Shown: in pieces, positions 9,307 through 17,442 of the stretch | Numbering within the stretch: the stretch's first letter is position 1 | How the letters are laid out: every line of letters begins with the position of its first letter | Assembly: GCF_000166195.2 (NCBI RefSeq) | Contig: NZ_CM001403.1 | Coordinates: 5,722,432-5,786,431, forward strand | Direction of reading: 5' to 3' | Length of the DNA: 64,000 nt | Source of the DNA: Mucilaginibacter paludis DSM 18603 | Lineage (GTDB): Bacteria > Bacteroidota > Bacteroidia > Sphingobacteriales > Sphingobacteriaceae | Notes under the pieces: generated by a model | Seen by the model: only the letters and a program-made list of their open reading frames with translations | Databases searched by the model: none | Told to the model about the DNA's origin: nothing | Translations under genes and position numbers: made by a program

Positions 9307-10440
9307 ATGAATTTCAAAAAAGCAATTTTAATAATCGCCGGTTTATTTCCACTTGCGACAATGGCGCAAAGCGGCTACACCATATCTGGTAAAATGTCGG
9401 CATCAAATGGTGCATCAAAAGCTTATATTTTAACATTCCAGGTTAATACCTATAAAGACAAAGATTCAGTAGCCATAAAAGACGGCAAATTTCAATTTAA
9501 GGGAAGCGTAACTGAACCGGAGCAAGCCATTATTGAAATCAAGTATAAGGGTGCCCGCATCAGTGGCAATCAAAGCGACCACGTATCATTCCTGATCGAA
9601 AACTCCAACATCTCGATCGTTTCAACCGACTCTATCAAAAATGCGCAGATAAGCGGATCAACTGCCGAGCGTGAGCGGCAGGAGCTGTCGGCCTTAACCA
9701 CGCCTTTCACCAATAAGATCATTAAACTGCAAAGGGAATTTTCAAAAGGCCATGAACTTGTGGGCGGTAAAACTGCCGAAGAGCGTAAAGCAGCTTCCGA
9801 TAGTATCAACAGCTATGTAACGCAGATCAGGTATATCAACCAGAAATTTGTTGAAGCTCATCGGAACACGTACATGGGCTTATATACATTTAATGTTTCC
9901 ATTCTGGGAAGCAAATTCGATCCGATGGCGGTTGAGCCGATGTTCCATCAGTTTTCTGCCCAGCTACAGTCGTCCACGTTAGGCAGGCGTATTGCCGAAA
10001 GAATTGAAACAGCAAAAAAAGGGCAAGCAGGCGCAAAGGTTACCGACTTTACCCAGACCGACCTTAACGGCAAACCGTTTACACTTTCATCACTCAGGGG
10101 CAAATATGTACTGGTTGATTTTTGGGCCAGCTGGTGCGGCCCATGCCGGGCCGAGAACCCCAACGTTGTTAAGGCATACAATGCGTTTAAAAGCAAAAAC
10201 TTCGAGATTGTGAGTGTATCGCTGGATATGGGCAAAGAGCAATGGGTCGATGCCATTCAAAAGGACGGCATGCCCTGGATCCATGTATGTGATATGAAAG
10301 GATGGAAAAACGATGTAGCGGTGCTATATGGCGTTAATTCGGTACCTCAAAATTTCCTGATCGATCCTCAGGGAGTTATCATAGCCCGGGATCTGCGAGG
10401 AGCTGATTTAACCAGTAAATTATCGGCATTAATTAAATAG
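9307..10440 (+). CDS. TlpA-like thioredoxin with DUF4369 domain (copy 1)
   Basis: The protein is 377 residues from the ATG at 9307. A reading open from 9124 would translate REP repeats and is rejected. A signal peptide (KKAILIIAGLFPLATMAQ) directs export. A DUF4369 domain follows (TISGKMSASNGASKAYILTF). A helical middle precedes a C-terminal TlpA/AhpC-TSA thioredoxin domain with the active site WCGPC (Cys277 and Cys280). It probably acts as a periplasmic thiol-disulfide reductase. Such proteins often sit behind SusC/SusD pairs in Sphingobacteriaceae. A paralogue with the same architecture follows. Confidence 0.92.
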   Translation: MNFKKAILIIAGLFPLATMAQSGYTISGKMSASNGASKAYILTFQVNTYKDKDSVAIKDGKFQFKGSVTEPEQAIIEIKYKGARISGNQSDHVSFLIENSNISIVSTDSIKNAQISGSTAERERQELSALTTPFTNKIIKLQREFSKGHELVGGKTAEERKAASDSINSYVTQIRYINQKFVEAHRNTYMGLYTFNVSILGSKFDPMAVEPMFHQFSAQLQSSTLGRRIAERIETAKKGQAGAKVTDFTQTDLNGKPFTLSSLRGKYVLVDFWASWCGPCRAENPNVVKAYNAFKSKNFEIVSVSLDMGKEQWVDAIQKDGMPWIHVCDMKGWKNDVAVLYGVNSVPQNFLIDPQGVIIARDLRGADLTSKLSALIK

Positions 10441-10483
10441 AAAATTAAATAAAAGCAAAAACGGGTTTGGTTTATCAGCAATA

Positions 10484-10560
10484 ACCAATACCTCAACAAC
10501 AAAACAACCAACAACCCAATAACTCAATAACCAATAACTCAATAACCAAACAACAGCCAA
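10484..10560. repeat. Low-complexity AATAACTC array upstream of second TlpA gene
   Basis: Degenerate repeats of CAATAACTCAATAACC type fill the gap before the next gene. A reverse-complement copy of the same array follows that gene at 11688-11750, so the gene is bracketed by inverted simple repeats. Confidence 0.7.
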
Positions 10561-10568
10561 CTATCATC

Positions 10569-11687
10569 ATGAAAAAAATAATATTAACCATACTGAGCCT
10601 GTTACCCCTGGCGGTAATGGCGCAGGATAAATTTGAAATATCCGGCAACCTGCCTAAAGCAGGCAGCGATAAAATTGCCGTGCTGAGCTACAAAAACAGC
10701 CAGGGTAAAGATAAAAACGATACGGCAGCTGTAAAAAACGGGAAATTTACCATCAGCGGCGAAACCGCGTTTGGCAACCGCTCATACCTTGTGTTACTGC
10801 CTGTAAAAAAAGATACCGCTAAGCGTAACCGTCAGGCCGATTTTCAGGTGTTTTACCTGGAAAAAGGCAAGTACAACGTAACGGGTACCGATAGCATGGC
10901 AACGGCAAAAATAACAGGTGCACAGGCCCAAACCGATTTTCTGCTATTCAACAGTAAAATGGATACGCTTACGGCGCACTACAAAGTGCTTACCAACCGG
11001 TTTTTAAAAGCACGGTCGGCAAAGGATACTGCCGAGATGAAACGAATCCAAAGAGAAGGCAAGCCGCTTGGCGTCAGGATGAATGCGGCTATAGATGCCT
11101 TTATTTTTAGTCACCCGGATTCGTATGTAACTCTTGATCTGGTTGCCACCGAAAAGGCTGCGGTTATCGATCCGAAAGTTTTCGATCCCTATTATAAATC
11201 GCTCAGCAAAAGGGTGATGAGTAGCTTTACCGGGCAGAAGCTGGCAGCCAGATACGCCAAGGCCATGCAGCTATCCATCGGTAAAACACTGGATTTTACG
11301 CAAACAGATGATAAGGGCAACGAGTTTAAATTATCATCCCTAAAAGGCAAATATGTATTGGTTGATTTTTGGGCCAGCTGGTGCGCCCCATGCCGTGCCG
11401 AAAACCCTAACTTATTAAAGGCCTACAAAACGCTGAAGGATAAGAAATTTGAAATTGTAGGCATATCGCTGGATGAAACCAAAGCGGCCTGGCTAAAAGC
11501 GGTAGCTGCCGATGCCATGCCCTGGATACAGGTGAGCGACCTTAAAGGCTTTAAAAACGATGTAGCAGTTCGATTTGGTATCTCGGCCATCCCCCAAAAT
11601 GTATTGATTAACCCCGATGGGATGATAATTGCCAAAAACCTGCGTGGCGAGGACGTATTGAGCAAGCTTTCGGAGTTTATTAAGTAG
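10569..11687 (+). CDS. TlpA-like thioredoxin with DUF4369 domain (copy 2)
   Basis: This 372-residue exported protein has the same plan as its upstream neighbour. A signal peptide (KKIILTILSLLPLAVMAQ) is followed by DUF4369 (FEISGNLPKAGSDKIAVLSY), a helical spacer and a C-terminal thioredoxin fold with active site WCAPC (Cys272 and Cys275). The thioredoxin halves of the two paralogues are much more alike than their N-terminal halves, as expected for an old tandem duplication. The Gly-to-Ala change between the active-site cysteines may shift the redox potential. Inverted simple repeats flank the gene. Confidence 0.92.
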   Translation: MKKIILTILSLLPLAVMAQDKFEISGNLPKAGSDKIAVLSYKNSQGKDKNDTAAVKNGKFTISGETAFGNRSYLVLLPVKKDTAKRNRQADFQVFYLEKGKYNVTGTDSMATAKITGAQAQTDFLLFNSKMDTLTAHYKVLTNRFLKARSAKDTAEMKRIQREGKPLGVRMNAAIDAFIFSHPDSYVTLDLVATEKAAVIDPKVFDPYYKSLSKRVMSSFTGQKLAARYAKAMQLSIGKTLDFTQTDDKGNEFKLSSLKGKYVLVDFWASWCAPCRAENPNLLKAYKTLKDKKFEIVGISLDETKAAWLKAVAADAMPWIQVSDLKGFKNDVAVRFGISAIPQNVLINPDGMIIAKNLRGEDVLSKLSEFIK

Positions 11688-11750
11688 GTTGATTGGTTGT
11701 TGAGTTATTGGTTTATTAGGTTATTCAGTTATTAGTTATTGGGTTGTCGG
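11688..11750. repeat. Inverted copy of the AATAACTC-type array
   Basis: GAGTTATTGG and GTTATTGGGTTGT units are the reverse complement of the array at 10484-10560. A transcript across the gene could pair the two. Confidence 0.65.
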
Positions 11751-11769
11751 TTTGGTCCCCGTAGTCGGT

Positions 11770-11854
11770 GTCCTCACCGGCAAACTGATGCAATTGTGCT
11801 CCTTGGGCCTCTGTCCTCACCGACAAACTGATGCAACTGTGCTCCGTTGGCCTC
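11770..11854. repeat. Two tandem 42-43-bp direct repeats
   Basis: Unit 1 (11770-11812) and unit 2 (11813-11854) both read GTCCTCACCG(G/A)CAAACTG, then ATGCAA(T/C)TGTGCTCC. They differ at a few positions. Unit 1 overlaps a short CGGTG/CACCG palindrome. There is no coding potential. Confidence 0.75.
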
Positions 11855-11958
11855 AAAAACCATTGCTGTTGTTTGTTTAAGTATCTTATATATTAAGATA
11901 ATAAATAGTGTTCTTAATTTAGAGCATCTAAGCCCCACCCAAACCCTCCCCGGTAGGG

Positions 11959-12209
11959 CTACCGTGTACCCACGTCTTTTGGATGCGATTAAACTACTCC
12001 GTTTAGGAGTAAAAGCTCTTTAGGAATGATCAATCAAAAACGTTTCGGGCCTAGGTACTACATATCCACTGTATGATGCTCTGTTTTTTGAATTGCGGTT
12101 ATAAAAAATCGAAGAAGTAGCGTAACTGCACGCAAAATCCATTTCGCCAATATTGTACAAAGCTTTAACCCCGATGGGGTTTTACCTAAAAGATGTGCGT
12201 ACACGGTAT
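11959..12209. mobile_element. Probable MITE with 23-bp terminal inverted repeats and 10-bp target duplication
   Basis: The left end TACCGTGTACCCACGTCTTT and the right end (reverse complement TACCGTGTACGCACATCTTT) match at 20 of 23 positions. CCCGGTAGGG is present on both sides (11949-11958 and 12210-12219). An uninterrupted copy of the surrounding repeat (CTCCCCGGTAGGGAGG) lies near 22152-22170 and serves as an empty-site control. The interior has no ORF of note and includes a small CCCCGATGGGG palindrome. Confidence 0.65.
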
Positions 12210-12219
12210 CCCGGTAGGG

Positions 12220-12370
12220 AGGGCTTAAAAAGAGAAAGTCTCTCCTAGCGGGGGAGATTATGCACCTTGGTTTGTTTTTGGGTGTGCATGAGAGCTACGC
12301 AGTTTAGAGGGGGTCTTAGTTTGTTTTGGTGTGCATGAGCGCTACCGCAGTTTAGAGGGGGTGATTGTTG
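12220..12370. repeat. GC-rich intergenic repeat (GGGGGAGAT / GTGCATGAG family)
   Basis: Contains CTCCTAGCGGGGGAGATTAT and two copies of GTGCATGAG(A/C)GCTAC followed by CGCAGTTTAGAGGGGGT. The same family forms an inverted repeat at 22085-22320. Nothing here looks coding. The remaining bases up to 12474 are an AT-rich leader for the permease gene. Confidence 0.65.
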
Positions 12371-12474
12371 TAATATACTGATAATGATTTAATTACATTT
12401 ATTTATATTAAAATAACAATATCTTAACATTAAAATCGCTTTAAAGAAACCTTGAAAGTGGTTATTTGGAGGAT

Positions 12475-13899
12475 ATGCACCAGTCAATCAGCGCTGTTAT
12501 ACTTCCCTTTTTCGGCCAGTTAGATCTAAGCGTCTCTCTTTCGGTCGTACTTTTTCTATGTATTTTGGCAGTAATTGGTTTTGAGTTTGTTAATGGCTTT
12601 CACGATACTGCCAATGCTGTAGCCACCGTAATTTATACCAAAGCTTTAAAACCGGTGTATGCCATACCCTGGTCGGGTATCTGGAATTTTCTTGGCGTAA
12701 TGCTGGGAGGCGTAACCGTTGCCATGGGAATTTTAAAGCTGGTACCCTTAGATAAGCTCATGACGTTGCCAATCAGCGTTGGCGCCTGCCTGGTATTGGC
12801 CGTACTGCTGGCTTCCATCATCTGGAACCTCGGTACCTGGTATTTAGGTATACCCTGCTCCAGCTCGCACACCATGATTGGCGCGATGATTGGCGCCGGA
12901 TTAGCCTTTACCTGGTATTATAACGGCCCCGGCGTAAACTGGGATAAAGCTAAAGAGATTGGCGCATCGCTCATCCTGTCGCCCATTATCGGTTTCGGTG
13001 CGGCGGCTTTGCTGATGCTGTTTTTAAAGCATGTTACCAAATCGCATGCGCTGTTCCATATCCCATCCGGCGAGAACGACCGCCCCCCCATGCATATCCG
13101 GTTGCTGCTCATCACCACCTGTACGCTGGTGAGCTTTTTTCATGGCAGTAATGATGGGCAAAAAGGCGTCGGCTTGTTTATGCTGATCCTGATTGCGTTT
13201 ATGCCAGCCCGCTTTGCCGTTAACCACGCTATATCAAACGATAAAGTATTAACATCGTTAAAACAGGTTGAACAAGTGGTGAGCAACAAGTTGTTATTAA
13301 ACGCGGATAACCAACCGGTATTAACGGAATTGAGGGCTACCATAGCTCAAACTAAAAGCTCGCTTGCAGAAAAGAACGAAAAGGAAGTGGCTAAAACTTA
13401 CCGTTACCGCAAGCAGATGGAAGGTGTTATTAAAGATATTCACAGTTTGCTTAAAGATAAACGCATTGCATTAAATACGCAGGAGCGGGACACACTCACA
13501 TCTGCCTCGAATGAATTGCTGCATGTAACTGATTTTGCCCCAATATGGGTAGTAGCCATTATTTCGCTTTCGCTGGGTTTGGGCACCATGATAGGTTGGA
13601 AAAGGATAGTAGTAACCATTGGCGAAAAAATTGGTAACGAGCATCTTAACTATGCGCAGGGCGCCACTTCAGAAATTGTGGCCGCCTCAACCATTGGTTT
13701 AAGCACCGCCTTTGGCCTGCCGGTGAGTACCACGCACGTATTATCAAGCGGTATAGCCGGTGCTATGGTAGCATCGGGCGGTAAAAACAACCTCAATAAT
13801 AAAACTTTGAAAAATATAGCCTTAGCTTGGGTGCTAACCTTGCCCGTAGCTATTATATTAGCGATGTTGCTTTTTATGTTATTTCATTTGTTTATTTAG
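12475..13899 (+). CDS. PiT family inorganic phosphate transporter
   Basis: The protein is 474 residues from the ATG at 12475, preceded by GGAGG; an in-frame TTG lies 9 nt upstream. It is a low-affinity, cation-coupled phosphate permease of the inner membrane. The two signature repeats are visible: VNGFHDTANAVATVIYTKAL near the N-terminus and TSEIVAASTIGLSTAFGLPV near the C-terminus. About ten membrane segments flank a long, charged, PhoU-like cytoplasmic insert (about residues 240-350). A universal stress protein gene follows 13 nt downstream, so the two are probably co-transcribed. Confidence 0.93.
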   Translation: MHQSISAVILPFFGQLDLSVSLSVVLFLCILAVIGFEFVNGFHDTANAVATVIYTKALKPVYAIPWSGIWNFLGVMLGGVTVAMGILKLVPLDKLMTLPISVGACLVLAVLLASIIWNLGTWYLGIPCSSSHTMIGAMIGAGLAFTWYYNGPGVNWDKAKEIGASLILSPIIGFGAAALLMLFLKHVTKSHALFHIPSGENDRPPMHIRLLLITTCTLVSFFHGSNDGQKGVGLFMLILIAFMPARFAVNHAISNDKVLTSLKQVEQVVSNKLLLNADNQPVLTELRATIAQTKSSLAEKNEKEVAKTYRYRKQMEGVIKDIHSLLKDKRIALNTQERDTLTSASNELLHVTDFAPIWVVAIISLSLGLGTMIGWKRIVVTIGEKIGNEHLNYAQGATSEIVAASTIGLSTAFGLPVSTTHVLSSGIAGAMVASGGKNNLNNKTLKNIALAWVLTLPVAIILAMLLFMLFHLFI

Positions 13900-13912
13900 T
13901 AATAACCCAAAG

Positions 13913-14734
13913 ATGAAACAGATATTGGTTGCCACCGATTTTTCGCCCAGCGCCGCCAACGCGATGGAATATGCCATGGGCCTTGCCGTTCTGCTGAAGT
14001 TGGAGGTGTGTGCTATCCATGCCATTCATCCCACCGAAGGCATCAACAACAGCACCTACAATGCTATTTTTATAGAAGATTATTACCGTAACAAACGCGA
14101 GGCCCTAAATGCCTGGGCTGCTGTTTATACAGATAAAAAGGTTTATAAGGATGTTAACGTGACCACCCTTTGCGATGTAGGCTTTTTAAAAACTGTTATT
14201 ACTAATTATATCGACAGCCACCCGGTTGAACTGCTGGCTATGGGCATTACCGGTGCCACGGGCCTGAGTGGTATAGTTGGCAGTAATGCCAGCATGATGG
14301 TTACCAAAGTAAAAATTCCTACATTGATTGTACCGTTGGAAAGTAAATTTCCGGATACGCCTGTAATCACGTTGGCAACAGATTACGAAACCAAACTATC
14401 TGCCGATGATGTAAACGCGCTGAACGAGATGATCAAAGCATTTCGCTGCGAGCAGATGCAGGTATTATACGTTGAAGAAAAATCCGATGCCAAACATATA
14501 CAAACCGGCGAAGCCAGGCTTAAAGAACTGCTTACTAATACCAACCTCGTTTTTAATTATCTGAAGGATAGTAGCCCCATCAGCGGAATTACAGATTTTG
14601 TGGAGAATAACGAAACCGACATTCTGTGCCTGGTGAAGCATCACCATAATATTATTTACCGATTGTTTACCCGCAGTACGGTTAACCAGATCATGAACCG
14701 CTCGGTAAAGGCGATACTGGTTTTGCACGAATAA
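13913..14734 (+). CDS. Universal stress protein, tandem UspA domains
   Basis: A 273-residue cytoplasmic protein with two Usp domains. The first (ILVATDFSPSAANAMEYAMG) contains the GITGATGLSGIVGSNASMMV stretch, close to the ATP-binding G-rich loop. The second half (TLATDYETKLSADDVNALNE to the C-terminus) is more degenerate and ends with STVNQIMNRSVKAILVLHE. It lies 13 nt after the phosphate permease, suggesting translational or transcriptional coupling. The function is a general stress role inferred from the family. Confidence 0.9.
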   Translation: MKQILVATDFSPSAANAMEYAMGLAVLLKLEVCAIHAIHPTEGINNSTYNAIFIEDYYRNKREALNAWAAVYTDKKVYKDVNVTTLCDVGFLKTVITNYIDSHPVELLAMGITGATGLSGIVGSNASMMVTKVKIPTLIVPLESKFPDTPVITLATDYETKLSADDVNALNEMIKAFRCEQMQVLYVEEKSDAKHIQTGEARLKELLTNTNLVFNYLKDSSPISGITDFVENNETDILCLVKHHHNIIYRLFTRSTVNQIMNRSVKAILVLHE

Positions 14735-14913
14735 GGGTGTTCATAGTGATGGTCCATAGTTGATGGTCCATAGTCCATGGTAAGGAAGGAGTTCAGCGTG
14801 TTTTTGAGTCGGGATTTGATCGCCTTGAGTTTTTCAGTCAGGATTTAATAGCTTGACTCTTTTAGTGGACAATACCGCAGGGGCTAACCCGGCAAAGCTC
14901 GGGAAACAATAAA

Positions 14914-14946
14914 CCAATAAAGGCCGGTTTTACCGGCCTTTATTGG
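14914..14946. terminator. Bidirectional terminator between convergent genes
   Basis: Perfect inverted repeat CCAATAAAGGCCGG / CCGGCCTTTATTGG with a 5-nt loop. It lies between the plus-strand stress protein and the minus-strand M13 peptidase. The interior of each arm supplies A- or T-rich flanks. Confidence 0.8.
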
Positions 14947-14994
14947 TTGCTCAATATAACTGTCTAAAATTCCCGACTATTGGCCATCGACTCA

Positions 14995-15066
14995 AATATT
15001 CAGAAATTCCGGCTCAAGACTCCCGGCTCAGAACTCAAGCCCCCTGGCTCAAGACTCGGAACTCAA
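14995..15066. repeat. GACTC-type simple array
   Basis: Degenerate units such as CTCAAGACTCCCGGCTCAGA are repeated several times, ending directly at the M13 peptidase stop codon. The same simple repeat occurs at about 26.5, 57.9 and 61.6 kb. Confidence 0.7.
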
Positions 15067-15069
15067 AAA

Positions 15070-17133
15070 TCACCAAACTTTAATCCTATCTTCCGGAGCT
15101 TTGTACATTTTATCACCCGGTTGTACGTTAAAGGCTTTGTACCAGGCATCCAGGTTAATTACGGTGCCGTTTACGCGGTATTTGCCTGGCGAATGCGGGT
15201 CGGTTGTCAGTCGCTGGGCCTGCTCTTCGGGGCGCATGGATTCTCTCCAAACCTGCGCAAATCCTAAAAAGAAACGCTGGTCGGGCGTAAAGCCGTCAAT
15301 TGTGGTATTTGACTGGCCCTGCTTTGTTTTCTTGAAAGCCTCGTACGCTATATTCATCCCGCCCAAATCGGCCAGGTTTTCGCCTAAGGTTAAGGCGCCC
15401 TTAATGTGCATGGTATCAATCGGGTTAAAGCCGTTAAACTCGGCAACAACCTTATCGGCACGTACTTTAAATTTATCGGCATCATCCTTGGTCCACCAGT
15501 TGCGCAGGGTTCCGTCGCCGTCGTATTGGCGGCCCTGATCGTCAAAGCCGTGCGTCATTTCATGGCCAATTACTAAACCAATGCCGCCGTAGTTAACTGC
15601 ATCGTCGGCCCCAAAATCAAAAAACGGAAAACGTAAAATACCCGCCGGGAAAACAATCTCGTTATTTACAGGGCTGTAGTAAGCATTAACTGTTGGCGGT
15701 GTCATGCCCCAGCGTGTTTTATCAACCGGCTTACCCAATTGTGCTACGTTATAATTGTATCGCCAAACGGCAATCCGTTTTAAATTACCGGCATAGTCGT
15801 TGCGGTCTATCAAAAGGCCGTCATAGGTCTGCCATTTATCGGGGTAGCCTATTTTTACGGTAAAGGCGGCCAGTTTTTTAAGTGCTCGATCCTTCGTTTC
15901 GGCACTCATCCAATCCAACCGTTTTATCCTATCGCCCAGGGTGCCTTTTAAATTATCTACCAGGTTAATCATGTATTGCTTGGCGGCAGGGGTAAAATAT
16001 TTCTCAACATAAAGCTGTCCCAGTAATTCGCCCAAGTTGCCATCCACCAGGCCCGACATCCGCTCGATGCGTGGCGATTGCACCTTTTGGCCGGATAAGG
16101 CGCTGTTGAAGGCAAAGCTTGCCTTTACAAAGTCAGAACTCAAGGCGCTTGCCATGTTCTTCAAAATTTCCCACTTCAGGTAAACCTTCCAATCGGCCAC
16201 CGGTGTTGAGCTTAATAAAGCATCGGCGGCTTTAAAAAAATCGGGCTGGCCAACAATAACAGTATCCTGTCCGGGCATTTTTAGTTCAGGTAATAATACC
16301 ACCCAATTTAGGTTAGGCGTAGTTTTGCTAAAATCCGCTACGGTAAATTTATTGTAACTGGCATTGGGGTCGCGCATGGCTATACGGCTTTTTTGCGCGG
16401 TAGCCAGCGTTTTCTCGATATTAAAGATAGTAGCCGCGTTTTTTTCAGCATCGTCGGCATTTGATCCTGTTAAGGTAAACAGCGTAATGATATATTGCCT
16501 GTATGCGGCCTGTATTTTTAAAGTGCGGGCATCATCTTTCAAATAATAATCGCGGTCGGGCATGGTAATGCCGCCTTGCCTGAACGAGACAATGTTTTGC
16601 GTTGGGTGCTTTGAATCCTGACCGACGCCAACACCAAACAGAGCGCCGCCTTTACCGCTGATGCGCTGGGTTACTATCTCGTTAATAACCTGCGGCAGAG
16701 TTTTAATTTGATCAATTCGGTATAAATCGGCTTTGATGGGGGCATAGCCTGATTTTTCGATGGCAATGGTATCCATGCCGCTCGCAAATAAATCGCCAAC
16801 ACGTTGCTTAAGGCTTCCCTTGGGTTGCTTGCCGCTGGCACTTACTTCCTTTAACAGTACTAAAAGATTTTTGGTGTTTTCGTCAGCAAGGATATTAAAG
16901 CTTCCCCACCTGGTTTTATCGTTAGGGATAGCATTTTTTTTGCGCCAGTTACCGTTGGCATATTCAAAAAAATCGTCGCCGGGTTTTACCGACAGGTCCA
17001 TATTGGCCGGGTCGATGTATTTTTTAGGAGGAACGGGTAAAGGGTGTTTTGTTTTTGGGCCGTTAAGGGCAAAAGCGTTTACCGACAAGCAAACAATGCC
17101 GGTAAGCATTAAACTTGAAAATTTCAACTTCAT
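15070..17133 (-). CDS. M13 family zinc metallopeptidase (neprilysin/PepO-like)
   Basis: The protein is 687 residues from the ATG at 17133, chosen because the signal peptide (KLKFSSLMLTGIVCLSVNAF) begins there. An upstream Met at 17163 adds ten unconvincing residues. The N-terminal PF05649-type region begins with DLSVKPGDDFFEYANGNW. The C-terminal PF01431 catalytic domain carries the zinc site HEMTH (about residue 525) and the third ligand in GENLADLGG. NAYY and the C-terminal KVW-type ending are family-typical. It is a periplasmic or surface oligopeptidase. No operon partner is evident; it is monocistronic between a palindromic leader and a shared terminator. Confidence 0.95.
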   Translation of the reverse strand: MKLKFSSLMLTGIVCLSVNAFALNGPKTKHPLPVPPKKYIDPANMDLSVKPGDDFFEYANGNWRKKNAIPNDKTRWGSFNILADENTKNLLVLLKEVSASGKQPKGSLKQRVGDLFASGMDTIAIEKSGYAPIKADLYRIDQIKTLPQVINEIVTQRISGKGGALFGVGVGQDSKHPTQNIVSFRQGGITMPDRDYYLKDDARTLKIQAAYRQYIITLFTLTGSNADDAEKNAATIFNIEKTLATAQKSRIAMRDPNASYNKFTVADFSKTTPNLNWVVLLPELKMPGQDTVIVGQPDFFKAADALLSSTPVADWKVYLKWEILKNMASALSSDFVKASFAFNSALSGQKVQSPRIERMSGLVDGNLGELLGQLYVEKYFTPAAKQYMINLVDNLKGTLGDRIKRLDWMSAETKDRALKKLAAFTVKIGYPDKWQTYDGLLIDRNDYAGNLKRIAVWRYNYNVAQLGKPVDKTRWGMTPPTVNAYYSPVNNEIVFPAGILRFPFFDFGADDAVNYGGIGLVIGHEMTHGFDDQGRQYDGDGTLRNWWTKDDADKFKVRADKVVAEFNGFNPIDTMHIKGALTLGENLADLGGMNIAYEAFKKTKQGQSNTTIDGFTPDQRFFLGFAQVWRESMRPEEQAQRLTTDPHSPGKYRVNGTVINLDAWYKAFNVQPGDKMYKAPEDRIKVW

Positions 17134-17176
17134 TTTAGCGTTGGGGATGTTATGAGGATACATACTTGGGGATATA

Positions 17177-17220
17177 ACAGATCCACAACAAGGAATAATG
17201 TTTCCCCGTAGCGGATCTGT
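17177..17220. promoter_or_regulatory. Inverted repeat in the peptidase leader
   Basis: ACAGATCC and GGATCTGT are separated by 28 nt with inner GGAA/TTCC pairing, about 45 nt upstream of the M13 peptidase start. Could be an operator pair or an RNA hairpin. The rest of the 17134-17442 gap is AT-rich with no gene. Confidence 0.3.
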
Positions 17221-17428
17221 ATATTTATTAAGGTCAGTTAATTATTATATTTAACTAATGTAAGGCGATATTTTAATTTCTCAAAATGATATTTCGATTA
17301 GCTATGTAAATGCATTGTAAAAATGTGGTTAGATATGGATGCTTGATTAATAATTACGGTTTTTTCGATATTTATTATTATACCAAATGAATAAGCAGGC
17401 TAAACTATGAACCATCAACTCAAAACAT

Positions 17429-17436
17429 TATTTTTG
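17429..17436 (+). promoter_or_regulatory. -7 box of valS promoter (TATTTTTG)
   Basis: Matches the Bacteroidetes -7 consensus TAnnTTTG and lies 6 nt before the valS ATG at 17443. The transcript is expected to start at or beside the start codon. No good -33 TTG is seen at the usual distance. Confidence 0.6.
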
Positions 17437-17442
17437 CGGCCT

